64,000 bases of DNA from Desulfobacter sp. (GTDB lineage: Bacteria > Desulfobacterota > Desulfobacteria > Desulfobacterales > Desulfobacteraceae). A program made the position numbers and the translations under genes. The DNA is taken from positions 248,001-312,000 of the forward strand of contig CP054838.1 in NCBI GenBank assembly GCA_028768545.1, given 5' to 3'. Shown piece after piece: positions 52,474 through 62,874 of the stretch (positions are counted from its first letter, which is position 1; the number at the start of each line of letters is the position of its first letter). A model generated the notes under the pieces. That model did no database searches, was not told the DNA's origin, and was given only the letters and a program-made list of their open reading frames with translations.

Positions 52474-54861
52474 ATGAAACTTCTCAAAGGGATAGTTCTG
52501 GTTGTACTTTTGCTCTGCGGTCTGGGATTCGGGGGTTATCATTTCTTTTTTACCCTGGCGGTGCCCTCTTATTCAGGCGAGGAAGAACTCAAGGGGCTGA
52601 CATCCAAGGTCACGGTGAAAACCGATGAATTCGGGGTGCCCCATATTTTTGCGGACAATGAAAAAGATCTGTTTTTTGCCCAGGGGTATATTACGGCAAG
52701 AGAAAGGCTCTTCCAGATGGACATGACTCGGCTTGCCGGCAGGGGGGAGCTTTCTTCGGTGTTCGGCAAAAGGACATTGGAATCAGATAAGTTTTTAAAG
52801 ACCGTGGGGTTTTTCCGCCAGGCCAAAAAAAGCCTTGCCGCCCTTTCCCCTGAGGGCAGACAGATTTTGCAGGCCTATGCAGACGGGGTGAATGCCTATA
52901 TTGAAACCTGCGATCATCTGCCCAGGGAGTATGTATTTTTAAGGACCCGGCCCATGGCATGGACACCTGAGGATTCCGTTTCAGGGATACTGCTTATGTC
53001 CTACAGCCTGACCCGGTCCAAAAAAGTGGATCTGATCATGAATCTGATCCGGGCCTAGGCCGGGGATGAGGTGCTTGAGGCCATTTTACCCTCTTATCCC
53101 GAATTTGCCCCGGTGCTGGTCATGGATGGGGTCAAAAAAAGGGGCGATGAAGCCATGGCCCCGAGGGTGGGGGATGCAGGGAAAAAGGGCATGCCCTGGC
53201 AGGGGTTTCCCATGTCCCTGGATATTGCTGCCTCCAACTGGATGATATTTTCGCCTGCGATGACCCGTACGGGCAAGGCCCTGTTTGCAGGCAGCCCGGA
53301 TCTTTCTCCTACCCTGCCGGGCCTGTTTTATCTGACCCGGTTAAAGGGCGGGACCTTTGACGCCATGGGCGGGGCGCTTCCCGGGGTGCCCGGGATCGGG
53401 CCTTTGGGCTTTAACGGATCAATGGCCTGGAGTGCGGTCAACGGCCGGGGGGATGAGCTGGATTATTTTGTGGAAAAGATCAACCCTGAAAATCCCAACC
53501 AATATCTGACTGAAACCGGGTATGAGGATTTTAAAATCATAGAGGAAACCCTGAAAATCAAGGGAGAGGACGGGGTAACAGAGGAAGCCTTTGAGGTGAA
53601 AATTTCCAGGCACGGCCCCATGATCTCCCATGTTATGGCGCTTGCCCCTGAAAACTGCGCCATGGAATGGGCGGCCCTGGATATTGTGGGGCAGGAGTTT
53701 GACGGGCTGCTGGCCATGAACCGGGCCAAAAACTTTGAGGAATTCCGCCAGGCGCTTTTTCAGATCCGTACCATGAATTTGAATCTCGGGTATGCAGATG
53801 ACCAGGGCAATATCGGGTGGCAGTTTACTGCAGCACCGCCCATCCGGAAAAAAGGGGACGGGTCTCTGCCCGTGCCGGGCTGGACAGGGGAGTATGACTG
53901 GACAGGATTTATCCCGGTAGAAGATCTGCCCTGGGACAAGAATCCTGCCCGGGGGTATGTGGCCTCGTTTAACAATGAGCCTGGCAATGCAGACTACCAC
54001 CTGACCCGGTATTATCTGTTTGAGCGGGCCATACGGTTTGAAAATATCATGAAAGAAAGAAAGGGTGAACCTGTGGATTTTAAGGCGCTCAAGGAGATGC
54101 AGCTGGACAAGGTTTCCGTGGTGGCCCAGCGCTGGGTGCCCAAAATCCTTGGGGCCTGCAAAGGGGATCAAGCGCTTGCCCCCTATCTTGAGATGCTGGC
54201 CGGCTGGGAATGCGACAATGATATACGTCACCGTGCCCCGACCCTGTTTAATTATTTTTATTTCAGGATGATGAAAAACACCCTCATGGATGAGGTGGGC
54301 CAGGAGGGATGGGACAAGGGGCTTGCCAGGGAATATCTTTATTATGTGTCGGATCTGGCCCTGACAAAAATCATGGAAGATGAGAGGCATTCTTTGTTTG
54401 ACGACAAGGCAACGGTGCAGGAGCGTGAGGGCCGGGACGACATGATCCGCAAGAGTATGAAAGAAACCGCCGATTATATTGTTCAGAACTTTGGCGGACC
54501 CGATGGCGACTGGACCTGGGGTCAGGTCCACCAGATGCATTTTAAGCATCCTCTGGGGGAAAAACTCTTTTTTCTCAACCTGGATCCCGTGGCCACAAAC
54601 GGGTCTCACCACACCATCAACTCGGGATTCTGGACCCCTGTGGAGCCCTTTAGGATGACCTCGGGCAGGGTGATCCGGATGATGGTGGATTTTAATGATA
54701 TTGATACGGCCACCACCATCTGTCCGCCGGGGCAGTCCGGGCATTTTAAAAGCCCCCATTATGATGATTTGGCCCAGACCTGGGCAGACGGAGACCAGAT
54801 TCCCATGCATTTTAATCGTAGGGATTTTAAAGCGAGTTTGACCCTGACCCCGGGGCGATAG
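52474..54861 (+). pseudogene. Penicillin acylase (Ntn-hydrolase) family protein with an in-frame TAG
   Basis: Peptidase-S45 protein of 795 codons before the stop. ATG 52474 has TTGGAGG upstream and gives a signal anchor MKLLKGIVLVVLLLCGLGFGG. The alpha chain begins 'KVTVKTDEFGVPHIFADNEKDLFFAQGYITARERLFQMDMTR'. At codon 195 (53056-53058) TAG interrupts the frame, which continues without shift (AGDEVLEAILPSYPEFAP). The autocatalytic site is A-SN-W (IAASNWMIF), where Ser near codon 254 would be the N-terminal nucleophile. The beta chain has 'NGSMAWSAVNGRGDELDYFVEKI' and 'DLDPVATNGSHHTINSGF'-like ends. Such enzymes cleave acyl-amides (AHLs, penicillins). It is either a nonsense mutant, a readthrough or pyrrolysine codon, or an error. 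Confidence 0.85.
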
Positions 54862-54885
54862 GACAGGAAAACCATAGAGAACATC

Positions 54886-56142
54886 ATGCGGATTATTCAT
54901 ACCTCAGACTGGCATTTGGGCCAGCATTTTATGGGCAAAACAAGGCAGTCGGAGCACAAGGCCTTTCTGGATTGGCTGGCAGATGAGATCAAGTCACGAA
55001 AGGCAGATGGACTGGTGGTGGCCGGAGATATATTTGATACGGGCACCCCGCCCTCCTATGCCAGAACCCTGTACAATGAGTTTATTGTTTCGCTTCAGGC
55101 CGCAGGAGGGGTTCAGACCCTTATTCTGGGCGGCAACCATGATGCCCCGGCCACCCTGAACGAGGCCCGTTCCATCCTGGCCTGCCTCAATACCCGGGTG
55201 GTCGGCAGTTTGTCCCGGGAACCAAAGGATCATCTCATGGTGCTCAACGATAAAAAGGGCTCTCCCGGCCTCATTGTCTGCGCCCTGCCTTTTTTGCGGC
55301 CCGGGGATCTGGTCAAAAGCCTTGGAGGACAGTCTGCCCGGGATAAACAAGATGCCATGGGCCAGGCCATCCAGGCATGTTATGCCCGGGTGTTTGAGGC
55401 GGCCCGGGCAGAACAAAAAAGGCTTGGGCCCGGGCCGGGGAATGCGGTTTTGCCCATCATGGCCACAGGCCATCTCACCGTGGTGGGGGGAAAGAGCAGT
55501 GAATCGGTCAGAGATATTTATATCGGCTCTTTGGATGCATTTGCCGCCAAAAATTTTCCAGGGGTAGACTACCTGGCCCTGGGCCACCTTCACCGGCCGC
55601 AGCAGATCAAAGATCAGGATCATATCCGCTATAGCGGTTCGCCCATTCCCTTAAGCTTTGACGAGGCCTCAATTCCCAAGCAGGTGCTTGAGGTGGTGTT
55701 TGACCAGGGCAGGCTCAAACAGATCACCCCGATTCCCCTGCCCTGTTTCAGGTCCTTGATCTCCCTTAAAGGCAGCCTGGAAAAGATAGAAAATGAGATC
55801 AAAGCCCTTGGGGCAGGGGAAAAACAGGGGACATTGACATCCTGGCTGGAGGTGGAGGTTTCAACCGATATTTATCTTACCGATCTTCAGGAGCGGATCC
55901 AGGCCATGATTGAGGCGGGATTTAAGGATCCGGGACAGATGGAACTGCTCAGGGTAAAACGCAAAAAAGCAGGGCCGGGATCAGCTGATCTGCCCCCCAA
56001 AGGAGAGCAGCTCGAAGAATTGACCCCAAAGGAGGTCTTTGCAAGGCGTCTGGCCAAAGAAGAGTTGGGCCCGGACCAGGAAATCATGCTCAATCGTCTG
56101 TTTGATGAAATTTTAGATCAGGTCAAAGAAGGGGTAAAATGA
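54886..56142 (+). CDS. sbcD: Exonuclease SbcD
   Basis: Mre11-like Mn-dependent nuclease subunit of 418 residues. The phosphoesterase motifs are MRIIHTSDWHLGQHF (I), 'DGLVVAGDIFDTGTPP' (II), 'LILGGNHDAPATLNEA' (III), 'MATGHLTVVGG' (IV) and 'YLALGHLHRPQ' (V). It starts 25 bases after the acylase stop and overlaps sbcC by ATGA. With SbcC it processes hairpins and DNA ends in the cytoplasm. Full length. Confidence 0.95.
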   Translation: MRIIHTSDWHLGQHFMGKTRQSEHKAFLDWLADEIKSRKADGLVVAGDIFDTGTPPSYARTLYNEFIVSLQAAGGVQTLILGGNHDAPATLNEARSILACLNTRVVGSLSREPKDHLMVLNDKKGSPGLIVCALPFLRPGDLVKSLGGQSARDKQDAMGQAIQACYARVFEAARAEQKRLGPGPGNAVLPIMATGHLTVVGGKSSESVRDIYIGSLDAFAAKNFPGVDYLALGHLHRPQQIKDQDHIRYSGSPIPLSFDEASIPKQVLEVVFDQGRLKQITPIPLPCFRSLISLKGSLEKIENEIKALGAGEKQGTLTSWLEVEVSTDIYLTDLQERIQAMIEAGFKDPGQMELLRVKRKKAGPGSADLPPKGEQLEELTPKEVFARRLAKEELGPDQEIMLNRLFDEILDQVKEGVK

Positions 56143-59100
56143 AAATCCTCGGGCTGAGATTTAAAAATATCAACTCTTTGAAAGGGGAGTGGGCCATTGA
56201 TTTCAGAACCCCGGAGTTCAGGGATTACGGGTTTTTTGCCATTACAGGACCCACAGGGGCGGGCAAGACAACCATTTTAGATGCCATCTGTCTGGCCCTG
56301 TATCATCAGACCCCCAGGCTGGTGGTCTCCTCGGGTTCCAATGAACTTATGACCCGGCATACCGGGGACTGCCTGGCCGAGGTGGAATTTGAAGTTAAAA
56401 ACAAGGAATACCGGGCCTTCTGGGCCCAGCGCCGGGCAAATCTTCGTCCGGACGGCAGGCTTCAGCCCTTCCAGGTGGAGCTGGCCCATATGGACGGCAC
56501 CATCATTGCCAGTCAGATCAAGGAAAAACTCAAACAGGTGATGGCCATTACCGGCCTTGATTTCTCCAGGTTTACCAAATCCATGCTCCTTGCCCAGGGC
56601 GGGTTTGCCGCCTTTCTCAATGCAGGGACCAATGACCGGGCCGAGCTGCTTGAAGAGTTGACCGGCACAGAGATTTACTCGGAGATTTCAAAGGCGGTGT
56701 TTGAGCGGACCCGGGATGAAAAACAGCCCTTGGAGCTGCTTCAGGCAAAGGCCGGGGTTGTTGAATTATTGAGCCGGGAAGATATTGCTCTGCTTGAAAA
56801 AGAAGTCAGATCACTCAAGCACCGGGAAAAAGACATTGGGGCCCAGATGCAGGCGGCCGTTAAAAAAGCCTTGTGGCTGGACCGCAAGTCAGAAATTGAA
56901 GCCGAGCTTGCCCGAGCCGGCCGGCAAAAGGCTGAGGCCGCAGAATTCCGCAAGGCCCATGAAACAGATCTGACCCGGCTGACCCGCGCCTTGCCCGCTT
57001 TGGACATCCAACCCCTGTTTGACAGGGCCAGGGGGTGTGAGCAGGCAAGGGTCCTTAAAACCCGTGAGCTGGAAGATCTGGGCCTGGAAATAAAGACCTG
57101 CAAAACCAGGCGGGTGAGGCTGGAAAAGGAGGTTGCCAGGACCAAATCAGACCTGGACCATGCAAAGCAGGCGCTTAGAACAACCCAGACCCTGATCACG
57201 GAAACCATTCTGCCCCTGGACCAGGAGATCAAGGGCCTGGAAAAAGAAAACAATAATCTTGGTACCCAGAGAAAAGAGGTTCTGGGCCGGCTGGCAAAGA
57301 TTGAACAAGAGAAAAAGGACAAGATTGGGTTGGCCAGGGCTGCTGAAGCCGCAGGGAAAAAAGAGGCAGACTATCTTTTATCCCATGGTTCGCACAAACA
57401 ATTAGGAGAGATCCTGCCCCTGGTCAAGGCCCTGTTTGAGCGTCGGTTCTTTTTGAAAACCGAAGAAAATCAGCTTGTGGACGCCCAAAAGGCCAATGGT
57501 TTCGACCAGGTCCAGGCAGACCAGGTTCTTGCCGACTTGAAGATCAGGGCCGATTCCCTTGAAAAAGAGATCCAAGGTTTGGATGCTGAGATTGCCAGCC
57601 TTGCAGACCAGAGGAAAAATCATCTGGCAGGAGATTCTGAACAGGCCCTTGCCAAAGCCGTTTCAGACCTGTCTGAAACGGCGGGGCTGCGCGGGGAAAT
57701 GGCGGCGCTTGTCCATCAATACCAATCCCTTGAAACAAATCAGGCCAGGATCAGCACCCGGGTCAAGGCCTTTGAAAAAGAGCTTGATCTGCTTGAAAAA
57801 GAAGCCGGAGGATGGGATCGGACCCGTACAGATCTTAAATCCCATTTATCAGACCTTGAAACCCTCTGGGTCATGGAAGAGCGGATTGCAGGCCTTGCAA
57901 GCCTAAGGGCTCGGCTGGAAAAAGATCAGCCCTGCCCCTTGTGCGGGTCAACCCGTCATCCCGGCATCGAGGCTTACAAAGAGCTGGACCTTTCCATTAC
58001 CCAGAAACAAAAAAAAGCAAAGCAGGAAGAACTGGCCCTGGCAGAAGCCCGGTGGGAACAGGCCAACCAATCCCTGGCCGGGGTTCGGGCAGGGATTGAG
58101 GCCGCCCAAAAAGAGGGCAGGGACACCCGGCGTCTTTTACTCCGGTGTTCAGGGGAGTGGGAACGGGTGACAGCAGCTCTTAAAATTGTGCTGAACCCGG
58201 AAAAAGAGGCAGTGACCGAATGGATTTCGGGCCGGGAAGCCCTGATGCTTGAGCTGAAACAGCGGCTGACCCGTCTTGACCATTTGGATAAAAAGACTGC
58301 AGAACTTGAGGCAGGGACAGCAGAGGCCAGAAAAAAAGATCAGGGACTTGGCCATGATATGGCCATGGTTCAAAAGGAGAAACAAGGCCTGGTACGATCT
58401 GAGGCAGATCTTCTGGCCAGGCAAAAAAAACAGGAATCCCAGATTCGGGAGATGGAATCCCAATTGTCCCGAATATTGGGCAGGATAAATTCTGACTTGC
58501 CCGCCTGTGAAGATCAGGCGGCCTGGCTTGAGACCCACACCCAATTGTGGTCAGCATGGCAGGCGGCCGTGACGGCCAAAGATGAGGCCGATCTTGCCCA
58601 GGCTGGCATTGACCATGAACTAAGTCTTCTTGAAAAAGAAAAAAATTTAAAGAAAGAGGAAAAAACAAGGCTGGAAGGCCAATTTCAAAAAAGGGAAAAA
58701 AGACTGTCCCTGTTAAGGGAAGAGCGCTTTAATTGGTTTGAAGACAAGGATACAATAAAAGAAGGCCACCGCCTTGATCAAGGGGTGGAAAGGGCCCAGA
58801 TCCTGGCTGCAAAAGCCGTGAAGACCCGGGACAATGCCCTGAATTATCTCAATCAGGTCATGGGGCAAAAAAAGATGGGGGAAAAAAATCTGGTCCAGGC
58901 CCTGGCAGAGGAAAAAGAGGCCAGGATGGCCTGGGCAGAAAGTCTCGGGGCCAGCCCCTTTGATCGGGAGGCTGATTTTCTGGCCGCCCTTGTGGACAGG
59001 GAAGAATTTGAAAACCTGGAGGCATTAAAGAAGAAAATTATCCGAGCAGAGGACAGGGCCGCTGTTCTGGAACAACAGACCCGTATCGCGCTTGAGGCTC

Positions 59101-59837
59101 ACAATGCAAAGGGGTTGACCCGGCGTACACGAGAAGCGCTGACCCAGACCATAAAAGAGTTTGAACAAGAGATCCAGGCGCTTGTGCTTTTACAGGGAGA
59201 GGCTGAACAGAAAATAAAAGCAGACCAGGAGCAGCGTGCGGCCAAGGCTGCCCTGTTTGAACAGATTGACCAGCACCAGGAAATTTATGACAACTGGGTT
59301 CGTCTTTCAGGGCTTATCGGGTCAAGCCAGGGGGATAAGTTCAGAAAATTTGCCCAGGGCCTGACCCTGGATCATCTGCTCTGCCTTGCCAATACCCGGC
59401 TGGACGCTCTTCAGGGCAGATATCTTTTGCAGCAGAAAACAGATGATACCCTGAGCCTTGAGGTGGTGGACAAATGGCAGGCCGACACCGTCCGGGATAC
59501 CCGGACCCTGTCCGGGGGGGAAAGTTTTCTGGTCAGCCTCGCCTTGGCCCTTGCCCTCTCTGATCTGGTTTCGAGCAGGACCCGGATTGACTCTTTGTTT
59601 CTGGACGAAGGGTTTGGCACCCTGGATCCTGAAACCCTGGATATTGCCCTTTCTGCCCTGGACAGCCTCAATGCCGGGGGCAAGATGATCGGGGTGATCT
59701 CCCATGTGGAGGAGATGAAAGAACGGATTGCCACACAAATTGAGGTGAGCCCCAGGGCCGGAATGGGGATCAGCCGTTTACACGACCGGTTTATCAAGCA
59801 GACGTTAACATCTTCAACGGTCCGGGGAAAGGGATGA
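56139..59837 (+). CDS. sbcC: Exonuclease SbcC ATPase
   Basis: Rad50-like SMC-family ATPase of 1232 residues. It has Walker A 'TGPTGAGKTTILDAICLALY' (about 38-57), two long coiled-coil arms (residues ~180-1050, rich in E/K/Q/A) meeting at a zinc hook 'CPLCGS' near residue 598, then the signature 'TLSGGESFLVSLALALALSDLVS' and Walker B 'IDSLFLDEGFGTLDPETLD'. It overlaps sbcD at its start (ATGA) and the MFS gene at its end, so all three are in one transcript. Confidence 0.95.
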   Translation: MKILGLRFKNINSLKGEWAIDFRTPEFRDYGFFAITGPTGAGKTTILDAICLALYHQTPRLVVSSGSNELMTRHTGDCLAEVEFEVKNKEYRAFWAQRRANLRPDGRLQPFQVELAHMDGTIIASQIKEKLKQVMAITGLDFSRFTKSMLLAQGGFAAFLNAGTNDRAELLEELTGTEIYSEISKAVFERTRDEKQPLELLQAKAGVVELLSREDIALLEKEVRSLKHREKDIGAQMQAAVKKALWLDRKSEIEAELARAGRQKAEAAEFRKAHETDLTRLTRALPALDIQPLFDRARGCEQARVLKTRELEDLGLEIKTCKTRRVRLEKEVARTKSDLDHAKQALRTTQTLITETILPLDQEIKGLEKENNNLGTQRKEVLGRLAKIEQEKKDKIGLARAAEAAGKKEADYLLSHGSHKQLGEILPLVKALFERRFFLKTEENQLVDAQKANGFDQVQADQVLADLKIRADSLEKEIQGLDAEIASLADQRKNHLAGDSEQALAKAVSDLSETAGLRGEMAALVHQYQSLETNQARISTRVKAFEKELDLLEKEAGGWDRTRTDLKSHLSDLETLWVMEERIAGLASLRARLEKDQPCPLCGSTRHPGIEAYKELDLSITQKQKKAKQEELALAEARWEQANQSLAGVRAGIEAAQKEGRDTRRLLLRCSGEWERVTAALKIVLNPEKEAVTEWISGREALMLELKQRLTRLDHLDKKTAELEAGTAEARKKDQGLGHDMAMVQKEKQGLVRSEADLLARQKKQESQIREMESQLSRILGRINSDLPACEDQAAWLETHTQLWSAWQAAVTAKDEADLAQAGIDHELSLLEKEKNLKKEEKTRLEGQFQKREKRLSLLREERFNWFEDKDTIKEGHRLDQGVERAQILAAKAVKTRDNALNYLNQVMGQKKMGEKNLVQALAEEKEARMAWAESLGASPFDREADFLAALVDREEFENLEALKKKIIRAEDRAAVLEQQTRIALEAHNAKGLTRRTREALTQTIKEFEQEIQALVLLQGEAEQKIKADQEQRAAKAALFEQIDQHQEIYDNWVRLSGLIGSSQGDKFRKFAQGLTLDHLLCLANTRLDALQGRYLLQQKTDDTLSLEVVDKWQADTVRDTRTLSGGESFLVSLALALALSDLVSSRTRIDSLFLDEGFGTLDPETLDIALSALDSLNAGGKMIGVISHVEEMKERIATQIEVSPRAGMGISRLHDRFIKQTLTSSTVRGKG

Positions 59838-61331
59838 TTCCTGACGAGGGGATGGGGACCCGGGACCGGGGGATGATTATTTCCTCCGCCCTGATGGCCC
59901 TGTTCTTAGGGGCTTTGGATGCCCTGGTCATGTCTGCGGCCATGCCCACCATTATTGCCGAGCTTGGGGGCCTCTCCCTTTATGCCTGGGTCTACTCCGC
60001 CTATTTTCTGGCCCGGGCTGTTTCCCTTCCGGTATTTGGCAAACTCTCCGACCTTTTTCCGGCCAAACAGCTCATGCTGGTATCCATGTTTTTGTTTGTT
60101 GCTGCATCTGCCGCTGCCGGGGCATCCCCGTCCATGGGATTTTTAGTGGGGGCCCGGGTGTTCCAGGGGATTGGGGCCGGCGGGATATTTGCCCTGGTCT
60201 ATCTGGTTCTCTCTGATGTTACCCTGCCGGGCCAGCGGGGTAAAACCTTGTCCCTGGCAAGTTCTGTCTGGGGACTTTCCTCTGTGATCGGCCCCACCCT
60301 GGGGGGATTCATTGTGAGTTATTTTTCCTGGCGCTGGATTTTTTTTATCAACCTTCCTTTGGGCCTGGTCTCTTTTTTGGGGATATTTATATTTTTTAAG
60401 GAGTTCAGGGAAAAGCCTTGCCACCCCTCGCTTGACTGGGCAGGGATTACTTGTTTTTCAGGGGCGGTGCTAGGCGGGTTGACCCTGGTCATGACCGGGG
60501 GACAGCAGATCCCATGGACATCGGCGACCGGACTGGCCCTTGCCGGTGCCACCCTTGTTTTGGCCCTTGGGTTTGTTCTGGCAGAGCAGCGGGCCCGGGA
60601 TCCGTTCTTGGATTTTCGGTTTTTTAAATACCCGGGATTTGCCCTGGGCAATATCATGGCCTTTGGTGCCAGTTTTTCCATGTTTTCCCTGTTTGCCTAT
60701 GCCCCCCCTTTTTCTTCAGGTCGCTTTGGGTCAGACACCCATGGTGGTGGGATATGCCATGCTCTGCCTGAGTTTGGGCTGATCAGCGGGAAGCCTGGTG
60801 CTGGGCCGGGTGGTTCATGAACGTTCAGCCAAAAATGCCGCAATTGTGGGCAGCCTGCTCATGGTGGCCGGGACCTGTCCCGGTATTTGGTTTACCATGG
60901 ACACCCGTCTTGGGTATTGCTTTGCCCTGTTCACCGTGACCGGCCTTGGCATGGGCTGCATTATCCTGTCTACCCTGCTCATTGTCCAGGACAGTGTGGG
61001 AAAAAAGGATCTGGGCCTTGTCACCTCGTTTCATCAATTTGCCAGAACCCTGGGCGGTACCGTGGGCGTGGGGGTCTGCGGCGGACTGGTCAATTCAAGA
61101 TTGTTTGCCGCCCTTGACGCCGAGGCAGGAGGGGTGGCCCCTCACATGGTGGAAAAGCTCCAAAAGAGCATGCCCCATCTGTTCCAGCCTGAATTCCAGG
61201 CCCAGATGCCAGGGGTTTTTCTTGATTTGCTTCAATCTGCTCTCCTGGAAGGGGTGGGTGCTGTTTTTGCCGTGGTGGCCGGGGTCTCAATCCTGGGAAT
61301 TGGCCTTGGCTTTTTCCTGCCCGGAAAATAA
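59834..61331 (+). pseudogene. MFS exporter (DHA2, 14-TM type) with frameshift and stop
   Basis: The first frame (59834-60820) has MFS motif A-like 'GKLSDLFPAKQLMLVSMFLF', motif C-like 'LSSVIGPTLGGFIVSYFSWRWIFFIN', and about 8 membrane segments. It loses frame at the C7 run at 60702-60708. One C fewer restores 'YAPLFLQVALGQTPMVVGYAMLCLSLG', and this frame is then closed by TGA at 60780-60782, where homologs usually have Trp (TGG). It continues SAGSLVLGRVVHERSAKNAAI to 61331 (60798-61331). So two point lesions split a protein of about 498 residues. The start overlaps sbcC. Confidence 0.83.
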
Positions 61332-61463
61332 ACCCATCAAGGGGGGCGAAAAATGACCCGTTTAGATTCAAACGCTTAAACCTGCCCCGTGTTTTGGATT
61401 TTTAATCAATGGAAAATTTATAGTGCCCGTGATATGCTTCCGCGTTTGATATGTATAATTTAT

Positions 61464-62774
61464 CAGTGATGTCCGGTTAGGTTTTTGCTTGCTCAATAAT
61501 TTTTTGATCTTTGACAATATTGTCCCTGTTTGAACTATGAGAGCCCTGCTCCTCGCAGCCAAACAGGTCATTTAGAATGGCGGTTCGCAGCTGCCGAACT
61601 CTTTTGATCGTGACCTTTTCATTAAACTGTTTTTGGCAATGGATTGCCAGTAACAGGTAAGTGATAAGGCCGCCAAGAATCTGAACCATAAGGCCGTATT
61701 CACTGCGGGCAATGAGATGATATACCTTCAGATGTTCTTTCCACCATTTGAAAAAATCCTCAATGGTCCACCGGAGTTTATAAATTGTTGCTATTTGTTC
61801 CGCTGTTAAATCATGCCTGTCAGTTGCCACATAGTATTTGACGCCAGCAATTTTATAGCCAACAACCCGAACAGGCCTTTTCGTCTGGTTTTGATTCGGA
61901 GTACCAAGTTTAACCAGTGCATCATAAAAAATGTAGCTGTCGGAAGAGGTCTCGTGGTTATCAATAATTGTTCTTGTTGTCCTGGTTTTTATACGGCAGA
62001 CAAAATGTTTGCCTTGCTCCTGAAGCAGGTCAAATTCTTTATGGGATTGATATCCACGATCCATAACACCTGTTTGCCCCTTGGAAAGTATTTTGGGAAC
62101 AAAAGTGCGTTCAGCGCCGTTGCCTTCAGTCAAAAAGATTTTGTTTGGGATTCCGTGATTAATGTCAAATCCGCAATGTACTTTGGCTTTTTTACTTCCT
62201 TTTCTGTAGTTCGCCCAGTGCATTGAAAGGACTGCATTTATGAGACTACCGTCAATGGAAACCAACTCTCCTAACTCGGCGTGTTCACCCGGATGACACT
62301 CAAGAGCCTGTTTATAAAGATCCTCAAAGATAAATTGCAGTTGTTCGAGTCCCCTGTGATTGATGGCTTCACAGAAACTACTACGGCTGATACCACCGTT
62401 TGGCGCAATATTTTCTTTAGCAAAAACATTCTCCTTGAGATCCTGAATTAAATGTCGGGCAGACTTGTGCTCCTGAAGATGGAAATAAACTAAAGCATTT
62501 ATCTGGTCTTCGAATGTCATTTTTAAAGGGCGGTCTCCTCGAGATTGTAATTCCGGTGCTTTTGAAAGTGACTTTATCAGAGGGCACCTGAAATTGTCAA
62601 AGTTCAGGGACCGTAGTTGTTTTTTAGGGACTGAGATGTGCGTCATTTGAGCTCCTTGAGTTAAATTTTCAAGGCGCACAAAAATTTTTACGCACATTTG
62701 TCAACACAAAACAGACTGTTTTTTCAATGATTTTAGATGCTTTTTATATGCAACAACCTAACCGGACACTACTG
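61464..62774 (-). mobile_element. IS4-family insertion sequence, copy C (1311 bp) with 9-bp target duplication
   Basis: The direct repeat ATAATTTAT lies at 61455-61463 and 62775-62783. The ends are CAGTGATGTCCGGTTAGGTT and the complementary AACCTAACCGGACACTACTG. The 9-bp duplication defines the element limits and shows simple transposition. It lies between the MFS gene and the terminal histidine kinase, probably in the kinase promoter region. Confidence 0.95.
61477..62646 (-). CDS. IS4-family transposase (copy C)
   Basis: 389 residues, as in copy A with two substitutions (APNGG for APDGG, HETSSDS for HETPSDS). ATG 62646 with GGAGCTC upstream is the likely start. The YREK motif is intact. Confidence 0.93.
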   Translation of the reverse strand: MTHISVPKKQLRSLNFDNFRCPLIKSLSKAPELQSRGDRPLKMTFEDQINALVYFHLQEHKSARHLIQDLKENVFAKENIAPNGGISRSSFCEAINHRGLEQLQFIFEDLYKQALECHPGEHAELGELVSIDGSLINAVLSMHWANYRKGSKKAKVHCGFDINHGIPNKIFLTEGNGAERTFVPKILSKGQTGVMDRGYQSHKEFDLLQEQGKHFVCRIKTRTTRTIIDNHETSSDSYIFYDALVKLGTPNQNQTKRPVRVVGYKIAGVKYYVATDRHDLTAEQIATIYKLRWTIEDFFKWWKEHLKVYHLIARSEYGLMVQILGGLITYLLLAIHCQKQFNEKVTIKRVRQLRTAILNDLFGCEEQGSHSSNRDNIVKDQKIIEQAKT

Positions 62775-62874
62775 ATAATTTATAGGACCTTGTATTATTT
62801 TCACCTTTAATAAATATTATGAAAAAATTCAGAGCCTGATTATCATCAAAATTCTGGGCCTGGAAAAAGAATCC

